The notes under the pieces: generated by a model | Seen by the model: only the letters and a program-made list of their open reading frames with translations | Database searches by the model: none | What the model was told of the DNA's origin: nothing | Source of the DNA: an uncultured Clostridia bacterium | GTDB taxonomy: Bacteria; Bacillota; Clostridia; Christensenellales; Borkfalkiaceae | DNA: 27,607 bases | Assembly: GCA_934248055.1 (NCBI GenBank) | Contig: CAKQKI010000016.1 | Coordinates: forward strand, 1 to 27,607 | Direction of reading: 5' to 3' | Made by a program: the position numbers and the translations under genes | In this document: positions 8,347 to 16,978 of the stretch, one piece after another | Layout: the number at the start of each line of letters is the position of its first letter | How positions within the stretch are numbered: the first letter of the stretch is position 1

Positions 8347-9288
8347 ATGAAAAAAACCGATACGATGTTAAAACGCAAAACGAAAGAAAATATATTTTGT
8401 TTTTGCGTTGTTATAATATTCGTTTTGCAATGGCTTCTGTTCTGGCTTTACGCTAATTTCAATTCGATAAGGCTTGCGTTCACGGAGTTTAACCTTCAAA
8501 CGGAAACGCACGTTTATTTACCGTACGAAAGATTGTTTGAAAATTTTAAGAATTTTATAGGCGACGTGTTCAATAACGTAGGAGGAAAATATATATTAAA
8601 CGGAGCCGTAATGCACCTTCTGAATACTTTGGTGTGTTTGCCGTTCAGTTATATGATAGCCTTCATAATTTACAAAAAGCTACCGGGAACGGGATTTTTT
8701 AAGGTAACCTTGTATTTGCCTTCTATTTTATCCGCAATGGTTACGACTCTTTTGTTCAGACATTTCGTAGAGGGTTTTCTTGACGAGGTATGGTTCAAAT
8801 TGTTCAATAAATCGTTGCCGTTCGTTATGATAGATCCGAAATACAACTGGTGGGTAGTGGGAATTTATATAGTATTCTTCGGTTTGCCCGGTAACCTTTT
8901 GATAAATATCGGTTCCATGTCGCGAGTTCCGCCGGAACTGGTGGAATACGGCGAATTAGAAGGTATTTCGCTGTTTAAGGAGTTTAGGACAATCACTCTG
9001 CCTTTGGTTTTTCCCGTTCTGCAAGTGCAATGCTTGGGGCTGTTCGTCGGATTCTTTACGGCAGAAGGCCCGCTGTATTCGCTATACGCGGGCAAGGCTC
9101 CCGAAAATCTTATTACTTTCGGGTATTATATGTTTACGTCCGTATACGAGGGCAGGGGCGGAGTAAGACCGGAGCTTATGTACGGCTACAATTCGGCGGC
9201 GAATTTGTTAATAGGAGTGTTGTCCGTTCCCATCGTTCAGATTACGAAGAAACTGTTTGACTTATTCGATCCGGAAGCGGAATATTGA
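8347..9288 (+). CDS. ABC sugar transporter permease, LplB/MalF type
   Basis: A 313-residue membrane protein with about six hydrophobic segments (near residues 16-36, 89-109, 117-137, 168-188, 221-241 and 285-305). It carries the cytoplasmic EAA-type loop EYGELEGISLFKEFRTITLP at ~200-219, where the family's ATPase docks, including the invariant Gly206 and the closing I-x-LP. RBS GGGAG precedes the ATG. It pairs with the permease at 9298 and the lipoprotein at 6529 to form the oligosaccharide importer. Confidence 0.93.
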   Translation: MKKTDTMLKRKTKENIFCFCVVIIFVLQWLLFWLYANFNSIRLAFTEFNLQTETHVYLPYERLFENFKNFIGDVFNNVGGKYILNGAVMHLLNTLVCLPFSYMIAFIIYKKLPGTGFFKVTLYLPSILSAMVTTLLFRHFVEGFLDEVWFKLFNKSLPFVMIDPKYNWWVVGIYIVFFGLPGNLLINIGSMSRVPPELVEYGELEGISLFKEFRTITLPLVFPVLQVQCLGLFVGFFTAEGPLYSLYAGKAPENLITFGYYMFTSVYEGRGGVRPELMYGYNSAANLLIGVLSVPIVQITKKLFDLFDPEAEY

Positions 9289-9297
9289 GGTTACATC

Positions 9298-10188
9298 ATG
9301 AAAACTAAAAAATGGGCAAAAAGAAACAAATCCTTCTTCGCGATCAGCGTTTGGACGGTCGTTCTTATTTGGTGTATATTGTTTTTCGTTCTGCTCGGGT
9401 GGGGAATTCTTTCCAGCGTAAAAGACATCGGTTTTTACTGGATGGATCGAGTGGGTTTTCCAACTCGCGCGCAGGACTGGGCATTCGATAATTATACGAT
9501 AGCGTTTAAATCAATGAAAATAAAAACGAACGACGGGTGGGTGTTTTTTCCCGAAATGCTGTTTAATTCGCTCGTTTATATAACGCTTTACGGCGTGCTT
9601 AACGTAGTCAGCCCTATGTTGTGCAGTTACGTTTACGCAAAGTACGGCAAGCGCGTTAAATGGGTAAAACTGTTGTGGGGTATCGTGCTGGTAAATTTAT
9701 ACGTGCCGCTTAGTTCCTCTCTCGCCGCGTCGTTAAACTTTGCGATGCAGCTCGGTATATACGACAATCTATTTCTTTTCTCGACCAGCGCGTTAAACGG
9801 TTTCGGCGGCAACTTTCTGATATACTACGCTATTTGGAAAGGTGTTTCCTGGGAGTTTGCCGAAGCGGCGTTTATAGACGGAGCAAGCGAATTTAAGGTT
9901 TTGGTAAAGATAATGTTCCCGATGACGATTACCGTGTTCGGCGTGTTGTTTTTGACGCAGGTAATCGCTTTATGGGCAAATTATGCTACGCCGATGTTGT
10001 TTTTACCGAGCTACCCGACGCTTGCCTACGGGGTGTTTGCGTTTCAACAGACCAACGAAGCGGGCGCGAGCATGGTGCCGATAAAACTCGCGGCGTTGAT
10101 AGCGGTAGCGTTGCCTATATTTACGCTTTTTATGATTTTCAAAGAAAAAATGATGGGTTCGCTTACGATGGGCGGCTTAAAGGGCTAA
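9298..10188 (+). CDS. ABC sugar transporter permease, LplC/MalG type
   Basis: A 296-residue membrane protein, usual length for the MalG/LplC half of carbohydrate importers. The EAA loop is clear (EAAFIDGASEFKVLVKIMFP, residues 189-208), and the end MGSLTMGGLKG is typical of the family. A GAGG ribosome binding site lies in the 9-nt gap after the first permease gene. No nucleotide-binding subunit is encoded in the window, so the importer probably uses a shared multitask ATPase of the MsmX/UgpC type (known for this transporter class). Confidence 0.93.
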   Translation: MKTKKWAKRNKSFFAISVWTVVLIWCILFFVLLGWGILSSVKDIGFYWMDRVGFPTRAQDWAFDNYTIAFKSMKIKTNDGWVFFPEMLFNSLVYITLYGVLNVVSPMLCSYVYAKYGKRVKWVKLLWGIVLVNLYVPLSSSLAASLNFAMQLGIYDNLFLFSTSALNGFGGNFLIYYAIWKGVSWEFAEAAFIDGASEFKVLVKIMFPMTITVFGVLFLTQVIALWANYATPMLFLPSYPTLAYGVFAFQQTNEAGASMVPIKLAALIAVALPIFTLFMIFKEKMMGSLTMGGLKG

Positions 10189-10195
10189 TAAAAAT

Positions 10196-10200
10196 AAGGA
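10196..10200 (+). promoter_or_regulatory. Ribosome binding site that fixes the start at 10209
   Basis: AAGGA lies 8 nt before ATG 10209. The frame stays open upstream as far as 9972, but those 79 codons overlap the second permease in another frame and do not encode a signal peptide. The start at 10209 gives a standard one. Confidence 0.75.
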
Positions 10201-10208
10201 TAATAAAG

Positions 10209-13178
10209 ATGAAAAAGACAAGAAAAATAAAGGCGTTATCTTTAATCGTCGGATTACTCGCGACGTGTTTCGGCGTGGCTGCTTTTAATATTCAAAACGG
10301 CGGCGCGGAGGAAACGCCTACGAACACTTCGATTACGTCTTTGTGGTCTTACGGAAAAAATACGGTACTCAGCGGAAACGTCGACGCGCCGGAATACGCC
10401 GTGCAAGGATATTTCGGCATAGGCGAAAACGACTATGTATCGAAAGAACGTTTGCCCGAATGGAGGAAAAACGGTATCCACGTTAAAACGTCGTCCGATA
10501 TAGAGGATTTAATCTTCAAAAATCCGATCAGCGTGGAGGAACTTGATAAAAACGTGCCGTTGATAAGCATATTGCCTTTGACGAGCAGTCGTTTCGTGGC
10601 GGCTGATTTTAAGGAACTTCAAATACGTTTGACGGATGCCGACGATTCTTCTAATTACTTCGATATTTACGTCAGTACGAATAATTATCAGGATCAGTCC
10701 GTGCAGTCTGATTGCACGCACTTTTTCTTAGGTTCTTCCAAATATGAATTAAAGCCTGATTTCGGCAAGCTGCGTTCGTATATAAACATGAACGCGTTTT
10801 ACGGCGTGAACCACTATATAAATTATCCCGCTATGACTAAGCGCGACGAGCAATTGAAAGCGGAAGGAAAAGAGCCTTTAGGTTCTGACGTAAAAATTTA
10901 TTATCATTCGGACAGCGAAAATATAGTTTCTCCGTATAATTTATATTATAATCCGCAGACGCAGGAACTTTCCGCGGAGAATAATTTCGGCGAAAAAATG
11001 AAATTGTACGATTTGGACGACGTTAATCTCGTGGGAGAGGGCAACGCTTTTACAGGCTTTAAAAACGGCAGATTTATATTGTCCGTCGGAGTCAATAAAA
11101 TGACGAAGATGAACGTGGAATATATGATATTTTCCGTTGCGGGCTACGGTATGAACGGCGAAAGCGTCAAAGACGACCGCGCTCCTTCGTATATAGAATT
11201 TTTGCCTTTATTTAATGGCGAACTACCCGTAGCGGAAGTGGGCAAACCTTATCCGCTTTATTCGGTTGAATTTTACGATGCGATAGACGGAGCGATTCCT
11301 CACACAGTAAAAGTGAAGTCGCCGCAAAACGGAATTTTTCAAGATGTTTCCGGCGAAACGTTTACTCCGACGGTGGCGGGAGAATATACCTTGCGGTATA
11401 CAGCAACGGACGCGGCGGGAAATCGCCGTGACGCAGACTATACGGTGTGCGCAAAAAGCAAGGAATCCGTCGAGCCGTTGAGCCTTGAAATAAATCAGAC
11501 AAAAACGGAGTATTGTATCGGAGAGGAGATTTATATCCCCGAATATAAGGTATACGGCGGCAGCGGAAAAGTGACTACCGAAATTACCGTGGAGCGATTG
11601 TCGGACGGCGCGTCGGAAAACGTAGAAAGCGGAAAGTTTATCGGTTATTTTGAAGGTGCGTTTGAAATTCGCTATGAAGCGGTCGATTATATCGGTAATA
11701 CGGAAAGCGTTTCCGTATGGTGCAACGTTTTTGACGAGCATCGCCCGATAGAATACAGCAAGCTTATGATGTATCCGAGTTTCGTAGACGGAAAAACAGT
11801 TGAACTTCCTATGCCTAACGCATGGGATTATACGGTGTGCGAAGGGAATCTGCTTAACGCCGTCGCGCAAATAACGGTAAAAGGAACGGGAGAAAAAAGC
11901 GCTTACGGAGAAAAACTGAACGGATACGTTTTTACGCCTGCACGGGAAAAATTCGGAGACGAGGTTATCGTCGAATACGAAATATATTGCAATAAATATC
12001 CTGCCGAACGCGTTAAACATATATTTAGGGTTAAAATAACGGAAGCGAATTATATTCACGAATATTTCAGCTACAACGGCGATTCGATGTCCGTTACCCC
12101 TAATCCGTCAGAGGACAGGGAGAACGGTTACGTTAAATTTCAGGCGCTATCGGTGCAGAGTGAAGTTTCGTCGAAATTTATTAACCCTTTACGGGCGGAA
12201 AACTTCGCGGTGGCGTTTTGCGTGGGGGAAGAAGAAAGCGAATTCGAAAGCGTAGGATTCCGTTTGTACGACAGTTTCGACAGCAGAGAACGGATATCTT
12301 TGAATATTCGCAAAAAGAGCGCAACCGAGTCCGTTGCGGAGTATAACGGCAAGGAGTACGTTATAAAAGGCGGTTGGGGCAAGGATTCGCTGATTGCTTT
12401 CACGTATAGTCGGAACGCTATCTACGACAGCACGGGGAACAAGTTGTTCGACCTGGATGGTTTCGTCGGTTTCGGCAGCGGAAAAGTATGGGCTGAGATC
12501 GTTCTCGAAAACGTTTTCGGCAACGCGGCCGTGCGTTTATCCAAATTAGGATCGCAACCTTTGTCAGGAAGGTATCGTAAAGATAAAGACGGAGAATATC
12601 GGTTGCAAAAATTTCAGGATACGCTCGCGCCGGAAATCGAGGCGCAAAATACGATTAAGAGAGAATTTTCGTTAGGAGACCTCGTTAGAATCCCTTATGC
12701 AAAAGCGTACGACGTGTTAAGTCCTTACGTAGAAGTAACGTTTTCCGTTAGTTTTCCGAACGGCAGCAACGCGTATAAGGACGAACCTATGGCGGCGAAC
12801 AAAACCTTTTACGCTACGGAATACGGCAGATACGTTTTAAGTTATCGTTCCGCGGACGCCGCAGGTAACTCTACAGAAATTACTTACGATATAGACGTTC
12901 TGGATAAAAAAGCACCGAGTATTTCTTATACTGGAAAAAGCGAATACAAAATATCCGCGGGCAAAACGATGAAGATACCTTTTGCCAAAGCGTTCGATTC
13001 GGTTGACGATAATCCGACGTTAAAAATATTCGTTATCGATACCGATTATAATTATCACGACATAACGGAAACGAGAGAATATAAATTTACAAAGCGGGGC
13101 GAATATATTATTCGTTACTTTGCTTACGACGATTGTTACAATATTGCAATGGTTGACGTGCGCGTAACGGTTGCTTAG
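10209..13178 (+). CDS. Large secreted protein with beta-sandwich and Ig-like domains
   Basis: The 989-residue product starts with a signal peptide (KKTRKIKALSLIVGLLATC; cleavage near residues 25-33). Residues ~40-320 form an unrecognised, probably beta-rich N-terminal module. Ig-like/HYR-type domains follow at about 322-420 (RYTATDAAGN), 420-515 (RYEAVDYIGN) and 515-615. A second beta-sandwich-like module (~615-800) has a layout recalling the FYDKD modules of the 1370-residue protein (here FRLYDSFDSRERISLNI). Two more Ig-like domains lie at ~805-898 (SYRSADAAGN) and 898-989. There is no C-terminal anchor, LPXTG or dockerin, so it is either released or held by another partner. No catalytic residues could be assigned. 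Its position between the transporter and enzyme genes suggests a glycan-binding role (inference). Confidence 0.88.
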   Translation: MKKTRKIKALSLIVGLLATCFGVAAFNIQNGGAEETPTNTSITSLWSYGKNTVLSGNVDAPEYAVQGYFGIGENDYVSKERLPEWRKNGIHVKTSSDIEDLIFKNPISVEELDKNVPLISILPLTSSRFVAADFKELQIRLTDADDSSNYFDIYVSTNNYQDQSVQSDCTHFFLGSSKYELKPDFGKLRSYINMNAFYGVNHYINYPAMTKRDEQLKAEGKEPLGSDVKIYYHSDSENIVSPYNLYYNPQTQELSAENNFGEKMKLYDLDDVNLVGEGNAFTGFKNGRFILSVGVNKMTKMNVEYMIFSVAGYGMNGESVKDDRAPSYIEFLPLFNGELPVAEVGKPYPLYSVEFYDAIDGAIPHTVKVKSPQNGIFQDVSGETFTPTVAGEYTLRYTATDAAGNRRDADYTVCAKSKESVEPLSLEINQTKTEYCIGEEIYIPEYKVYGGSGKVTTEITVERLSDGASENVESGKFIGYFEGAFEIRYEAVDYIGNTESVSVWCNVFDEHRPIEYSKLMMYPSFVDGKTVELPMPNAWDYTVCEGNLLNAVAQITVKGTGEKSAYGEKLNGYVFTPAREKFGDEVIVEYEIYCNKYPAERVKHIFRVKITEANYIHEYFSYNGDSMSVTPNPSEDRENGYVKFQALSVQSEVSSKFINPLRAENFAVAFCVGEEESEFESVGFRLYDSFDSRERISLNIRKKSATESVAEYNGKEYVIKGGWGKDSLIAFTYSRNAIYDSTGNKLFDLDGFVGFGSGKVWAEIVLENVFGNAAVRLSKLGSQPLSGRYRKDKDGEYRLQKFQDTLAPEIEAQNTIKREFSLGDLVRIPYAKAYDVLSPYVEVTFSVSFPNGSNAYKDEPMAANKTFYATEYGRYVLSYRSADAAGNSTEITYDIDVLDKKAPSISYTGKSEYKISAGKTMKIPFAKAFDSVDDNPTLKIFVIDTDYNYHDITETREYKFTKRGEYIIRYFAYDDCYNIAMVDVRVTVA

Positions 13179-13206
13179 AATAAATAGAAGGAGTATATTT
13201 TAAGTC

Positions 13207-15144
13207 ATGAATAAATCTATAGTTTACAGATTTATTGCAATAATTCTGTGCGGCGTTATGATTTTCGGTTATGCCTGCGGTAAAGAAGCGGAAACGCCCG
13301 AACCCGGTGGCAAAACGGTTATCGACGATACCGAAATCGTACTTTGCGAAAACGGTCAAACCGAATATATAATAGTTTTACCTACGGAAAGGACTCCCGT
13401 TATCGAATACGTTGCGGAGGAAATCAGTTTATTTTTATACGAGTCTACGGGCGCGAAATTAAAAATCGAAAAGGATAAGAACGCATACAACTCGGAAAGT
13501 AAAGTAATTTCAGTCGGAAAAACGAGTATTTTCAAATCTTCCGGCGTCAGCGCGACCTTTGAAGAACTGGGGCGCGACGGATTTAAAATAGTAAGAAAAG
13601 ACAACAACGTAATTATCTGCGGCGGGGCGGATTTCGGAACGGCTTACGGCTGTTATGAATTTTTGTCGCAAGAAATTGCCTTCGAGCCTTATTCTGTAGA
13701 CGAAATTTATTATGAGAAGCACGACGTTCTGAAAGTAAAGGATTTCAGTTTAACGGAAATACCCGATATAGGAATGCGCACAACCAACGGCGTTTTTCAG
13801 TACGAAGTGGAATCCGGTTTCCGTTTAAGGGTATTAACCGATTACTATTTTATGCCGGAAAATATGAACAACGGCGCGTCGTCCGAGTGGATTCCCGCGG
13901 CGGATCATACGATTAAGAAAATAGTTCGGTTTTCAAAATACGGCGATAAACATCCCGAATGGTTTATTGACGGCGACGCCGTTGCGGGGCAATGCTGTCT
14001 TACAAACGACTCGTTTGTGGAAACGTTTATCTACGAAGTAAAAGAACTGATTAAAAATATGCCGGATGGAAGAATAGTATCGATTACGCAGAACGACGGG
14101 GCAAACTGGTGCCATTGCGAAAAATGTAAGGCGGAACAAACAGCATATAATTTCAGCGGCTACTTCGTCCGTTTTTGCAATAAAATAATCAACGGCTTTT
14201 CGTATGAAAAAGACGGAGAAACGGTACGGGTAGAGGGTGTGCAGGAATGGGTGGAAAAGAACTATCCGGAAAGAGACGTTATATACACTACCCTCGCGTA
14301 TGTAGACACGTTAAAACCGCCGACAACGGACGATGGCGAGTTGATAGACGAAAGCTGTATCCCTGCCGATCGGCTGTATATTCGTTTCGCTGCGTTTTGT
14401 TGTTATTATCATCCTATAACGGACACGGAATGCGCTAAAAACGTTTCCACCGCGACGTATTTAAGAAATTGGGCAAAAATAAGTAACAACAGATTGTTGG
14501 TCTGGGACTATGCGGCGGATTTCGGTAACTACATGATGTTTTTCAACGATATTTACGCATTGAAAAAGAACTTGCAAACGTATAAGGACTTGGGCGTAAT
14601 TCACGTTTATCATCAGACGGCGGCGGGAACGAACGTATACCCGTTTGCAAATCTGCGCTTGTATCTGTACGCAAAACAGGCGTGGAACGTTTATTTAAAT
14701 ACGAAAGAGTTGGCTGATGAATTTATAGCGCAGTATTATAAGGACGCCGCGCCGTACGTAAGCGAGTATCTCGATTTGCTTCTTTCATTTTGGGCGGCAA
14801 AAGACGAGGAAAAGGGGCACGGTTTCCACGCAATAAACATAAACAGTTATCCGACGGCGGATTGGCCCAGAAGTCTTGTAGATCAAGGCTTAAACATCTT
14901 GCAAAAAGCTTTAGAGGCGTGCCGAGCGAACGAAAACGCGGGGACAGCGGAAAAACTCGCCAAACGCGTTTCATGCGAAATGCTGTTTTTAAGCACGTTA
15001 AAGCTACTTAACTATTCCGAATACGGTTACGACGAAAAGGGTTACAGCGCATACGTGGCTTATTATAAAGAACTTGCGCTTTTTACGGGTGTTGTAGGGT
15101 ACAAAGAATTTTATTCTATGGCGGATTTTTTGAAAAAGTATTGA
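13207..15144 (+). CDS. DUF4838-type putative glycoside hydrolase lipoprotein
   Basis: The 645-residue product has a lipoprotein signal ending GYAC (lipidated Cys24) and an acidic/Pro linker. Residues ~45-170 resemble the N-terminal domain that precedes the barrel in GH20/GH67-like proteins (EYVAEEISLFLYESTGAKL, GGADFGTAYGCYEFL). The remainder matches the DUF4838 pattern: SITQNDGANW followed by a C302-x-C304-x2-C307 cluster (CHCEKC), RFAAFCCYYHP, LLVWDYAADFGNY and NLRLYLYAKQAWN. DUF4838 proteins have a TIM-barrel fold related to glycoside hydrolases; activity here is not established. It is the only enzyme-like protein in the cluster with an export signal, so it could act on the glycan at the cell surface. 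RBS AGAAGGAG lies at 13186-13193, somewhat far from the ATG. Confidence 0.85.
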   Translation: MNKSIVYRFIAIILCGVMIFGYACGKEAETPEPGGKTVIDDTEIVLCENGQTEYIIVLPTERTPVIEYVAEEISLFLYESTGAKLKIEKDKNAYNSESKVISVGKTSIFKSSGVSATFEELGRDGFKIVRKDNNVIICGGADFGTAYGCYEFLSQEIAFEPYSVDEIYYEKHDVLKVKDFSLTEIPDIGMRTTNGVFQYEVESGFRLRVLTDYYFMPENMNNGASSEWIPAADHTIKKIVRFSKYGDKHPEWFIDGDAVAGQCCLTNDSFVETFIYEVKELIKNMPDGRIVSITQNDGANWCHCEKCKAEQTAYNFSGYFVRFCNKIINGFSYEKDGETVRVEGVQEWVEKNYPERDVIYTTLAYVDTLKPPTTDDGELIDESCIPADRLYIRFAAFCCYYHPITDTECAKNVSTATYLRNWAKISNNRLLVWDYAADFGNYMMFFNDIYALKKNLQTYKDLGVIHVYHQTAAGTNVYPFANLRLYLYAKQAWNVYLNTKELADEFIAQYYKDAAPYVSEYLDLLLSFWAAKDEEKGHGFHAININSYPTADWPRSLVDQGLNILQKALEACRANENAGTAEKLAKRVSCEMLFLSTLKLLNYSEYGYDEKGYSAYVAYYKELALFTGVVGYKEFYSMADFLKKY

Positions 15145-15145
15145 T

Positions 15146-16966
15146 ATGTTCAACGTTTACGAAGAAATTAAAAACGAAATAGGATTCGAGTTTTTGAAGG
15201 ACACGGAGTTTGTGCCGTGTTCTTCGGGCGCGCTGAAAATTCGGCAGACAGATGGAAAAATTACGGTTTTTTACTCGCAGAAAAGGCATATTCCGCGTGC
15301 GGCGTTACTTATAAAGGCGCAAAAGGGCGTAACGGAATATGAAATAAACGAAAGTGAGGATTTTTGCGACGTAACACTTATGGCGGACTGTTCCAGAAAC
15401 GCCGTTCTGTCGGTTAAGCAGGCAAAGCGTACGATACTGATGGCGGCTATGCTCGGTTATAGTTCGTTTATGTTGTATACAGAAGATACTTACGAGGTTT
15501 CCGGCGAGCCCGTTTTCGGGTATTTAAGAGGACGATACACAAAAGCGGAAATAAAGGAAATAGACGAGTATGCGCAAAATATCGGAATCGAACTGATTCC
15601 CTGTATCCAGACGCTGGCGCATTTAAGCGGCTTAAAGCGCTGGTACAAAGATTTGCGCGGTTTGTTCGATATCGACGATATTTTATTGTGCGGCGGAGAG
15701 AGAACGAAAAAACTTATCGAAAATATCTTTGCTACTCTCGAAGAGTGTTTTTCAAGCCACAGGGTGCATATCGGTATGGATGAAGCCCCGAGGATAGGGC
15801 GCGGAGCTTACTTGGATAAAAACGGATATAAAGAGCCGTTCGATATCTTTTTGGAGCATCTGCAATTTGTGGCGGGAACTGCGAAAAAACACGGTTTTTC
15901 CGTAATAATGTGGTCGGATATGTTTTTCAAGCTGGCTGACAGAAAAGGGTATAAAGACGAAAACGGCGAACGAACTATTCCGCCTGTAATCATAGAAAAA
16001 ATCCCTGAAAACGTTTCCGTGTGTCATTGGGATTACCGCGATACCGCAGACGAAAGTTATACGGAGAATTTCAAAGTTCACCGCTCGTATACAAATGTTC
16101 CCGTCTGGTATGCCGGTTCGTCGGTGAAACACAGCAGTTTTTTCCCTGCAAACACATATAGTTTGCGCGCGATTCGTCTGGGTTTGTCTACTGCTAAAAC
16201 CTACGGCATCAAAAGCGTGATAAATACTTTGTGGGGCGATATAGGCGCGGAATGCTCGAATATGAGTGCGCTTCCGAGCGTGGCGTTTTTCGCTTCCTAC
16301 GCCTTAGGTATGGATATAGAGCAAACGAAAAAGATTTTTTCTGCGCTTACGGGAGAAGAGTTCGATAAGTTTATGACTTTGGAATATCCCAACACTCTTA
16401 TGGGAAAGGAAACGACGGACGTTTCTTCTCCGACAAGTTATTTTCTCTATAACGACCTTTTTTCGGGGCAGTTCGATTGTTACGCAACGCCCGAATACAC
16501 GGAAGCATTTAAGCAATGCGAAAAACTTTTTAAGGGTTTTAGAAAGGGTAAATACGGTTATATATTCGATACGGCTTATCGTTTAAGCGGAGTGCTGGCG
16601 ATTAAGTGCGAACTCGGAAAACGTTTGCGCCTCGCATATCAAAGCAAGAATTACGATGCGTTAAAGAAAATCGTCGGCGAAATCGATGAATTGATTTTTA
16701 AGCTCGGCAAATTTTTGCAGACCGTTCGCAAACAATGGAACACGGAAAACAAACCTAACGGACTGGAAGTGCAGGAATACAGAATAGGCGGGCTTACGGA
16801 AAGGTTAAAGGGCTGTAAACGGGTAATAAATCAATATATCTTATCCGAAATCGACGAAATACCCGAATTGGAGATAACCTTATTAAACGACGTTTTGGAC
16901 AGCTGTTCGCCTTATAGAATGAGTTATAACAGTTTTATTTTAACCGCTACGAACAACAATCTTTAA
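15146..16966 (+). CDS. GH20 beta-N-acetylhexosaminidase-like enzyme, cytoplasmic
   Basis: The 606-residue protein has no signal peptide. After a short N-terminal domain, a GH20-type barrel is visible: LYTEDTYEVSGEPVFGYLRG (109-128), GIELIPCIQTLAHL (147-160) and the catalytic pair D212-E213 in HIGMDEAP. In GH20 the Asp assists the substrate N-acetyl group and the Glu is the acid/base, so removal of terminal beta-GlcNAc or beta-GalNAc is expected. The motif is GMDE rather than the commoner GGDE. The ATG comes one base after the TGA of the DUF4838 gene and has no Shine-Dalgarno, pointing to translational coupling. Other GH20-clade specificities cannot be excluded. Confidence 0.87.
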   Translation: MFNVYEEIKNEIGFEFLKDTEFVPCSSGALKIRQTDGKITVFYSQKRHIPRAALLIKAQKGVTEYEINESEDFCDVTLMADCSRNAVLSVKQAKRTILMAAMLGYSSFMLYTEDTYEVSGEPVFGYLRGRYTKAEIKEIDEYAQNIGIELIPCIQTLAHLSGLKRWYKDLRGLFDIDDILLCGGERTKKLIENIFATLEECFSSHRVHIGMDEAPRIGRGAYLDKNGYKEPFDIFLEHLQFVAGTAKKHGFSVIMWSDMFFKLADRKGYKDENGERTIPPVIIEKIPENVSVCHWDYRDTADESYTENFKVHRSYTNVPVWYAGSSVKHSSFFPANTYSLRAIRLGLSTAKTYGIKSVINTLWGDIGAECSNMSALPSVAFFASYALGMDIEQTKKIFSALTGEEFDKFMTLEYPNTLMGKETTDVSSPTSYFLYNDLFSGQFDCYATPEYTEAFKQCEKLFKGFRKGKYGYIFDTAYRLSGVLAIKCELGKRLRLAYQSKNYDALKKIVGEIDELIFKLGKFLQTVRKQWNTENKPNGLEVQEYRIGGLTERLKGCKRVINQYILSEIDEIPELEITLLNDVLDSCSPYRMSYNSFILTATNNNL

Positions 16967-16978
16967 TTATATAAAAAT

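Noticed and set aside
9972..10208. 79-codon upstream extension of the 989-residue secreted protein
   Set aside because: It overlaps the conserved C-terminus of the second permease in another frame, has no signal-like sequence, and AAGGA plus a standard signal peptide support the start at 10209.
11223..12059. 278-codon open frame on the minus strand
   Set aside because: It lies wholly inside the secreted Ig-rich gene, has no family motifs, and its composition looks like an antisense reading of that gene.
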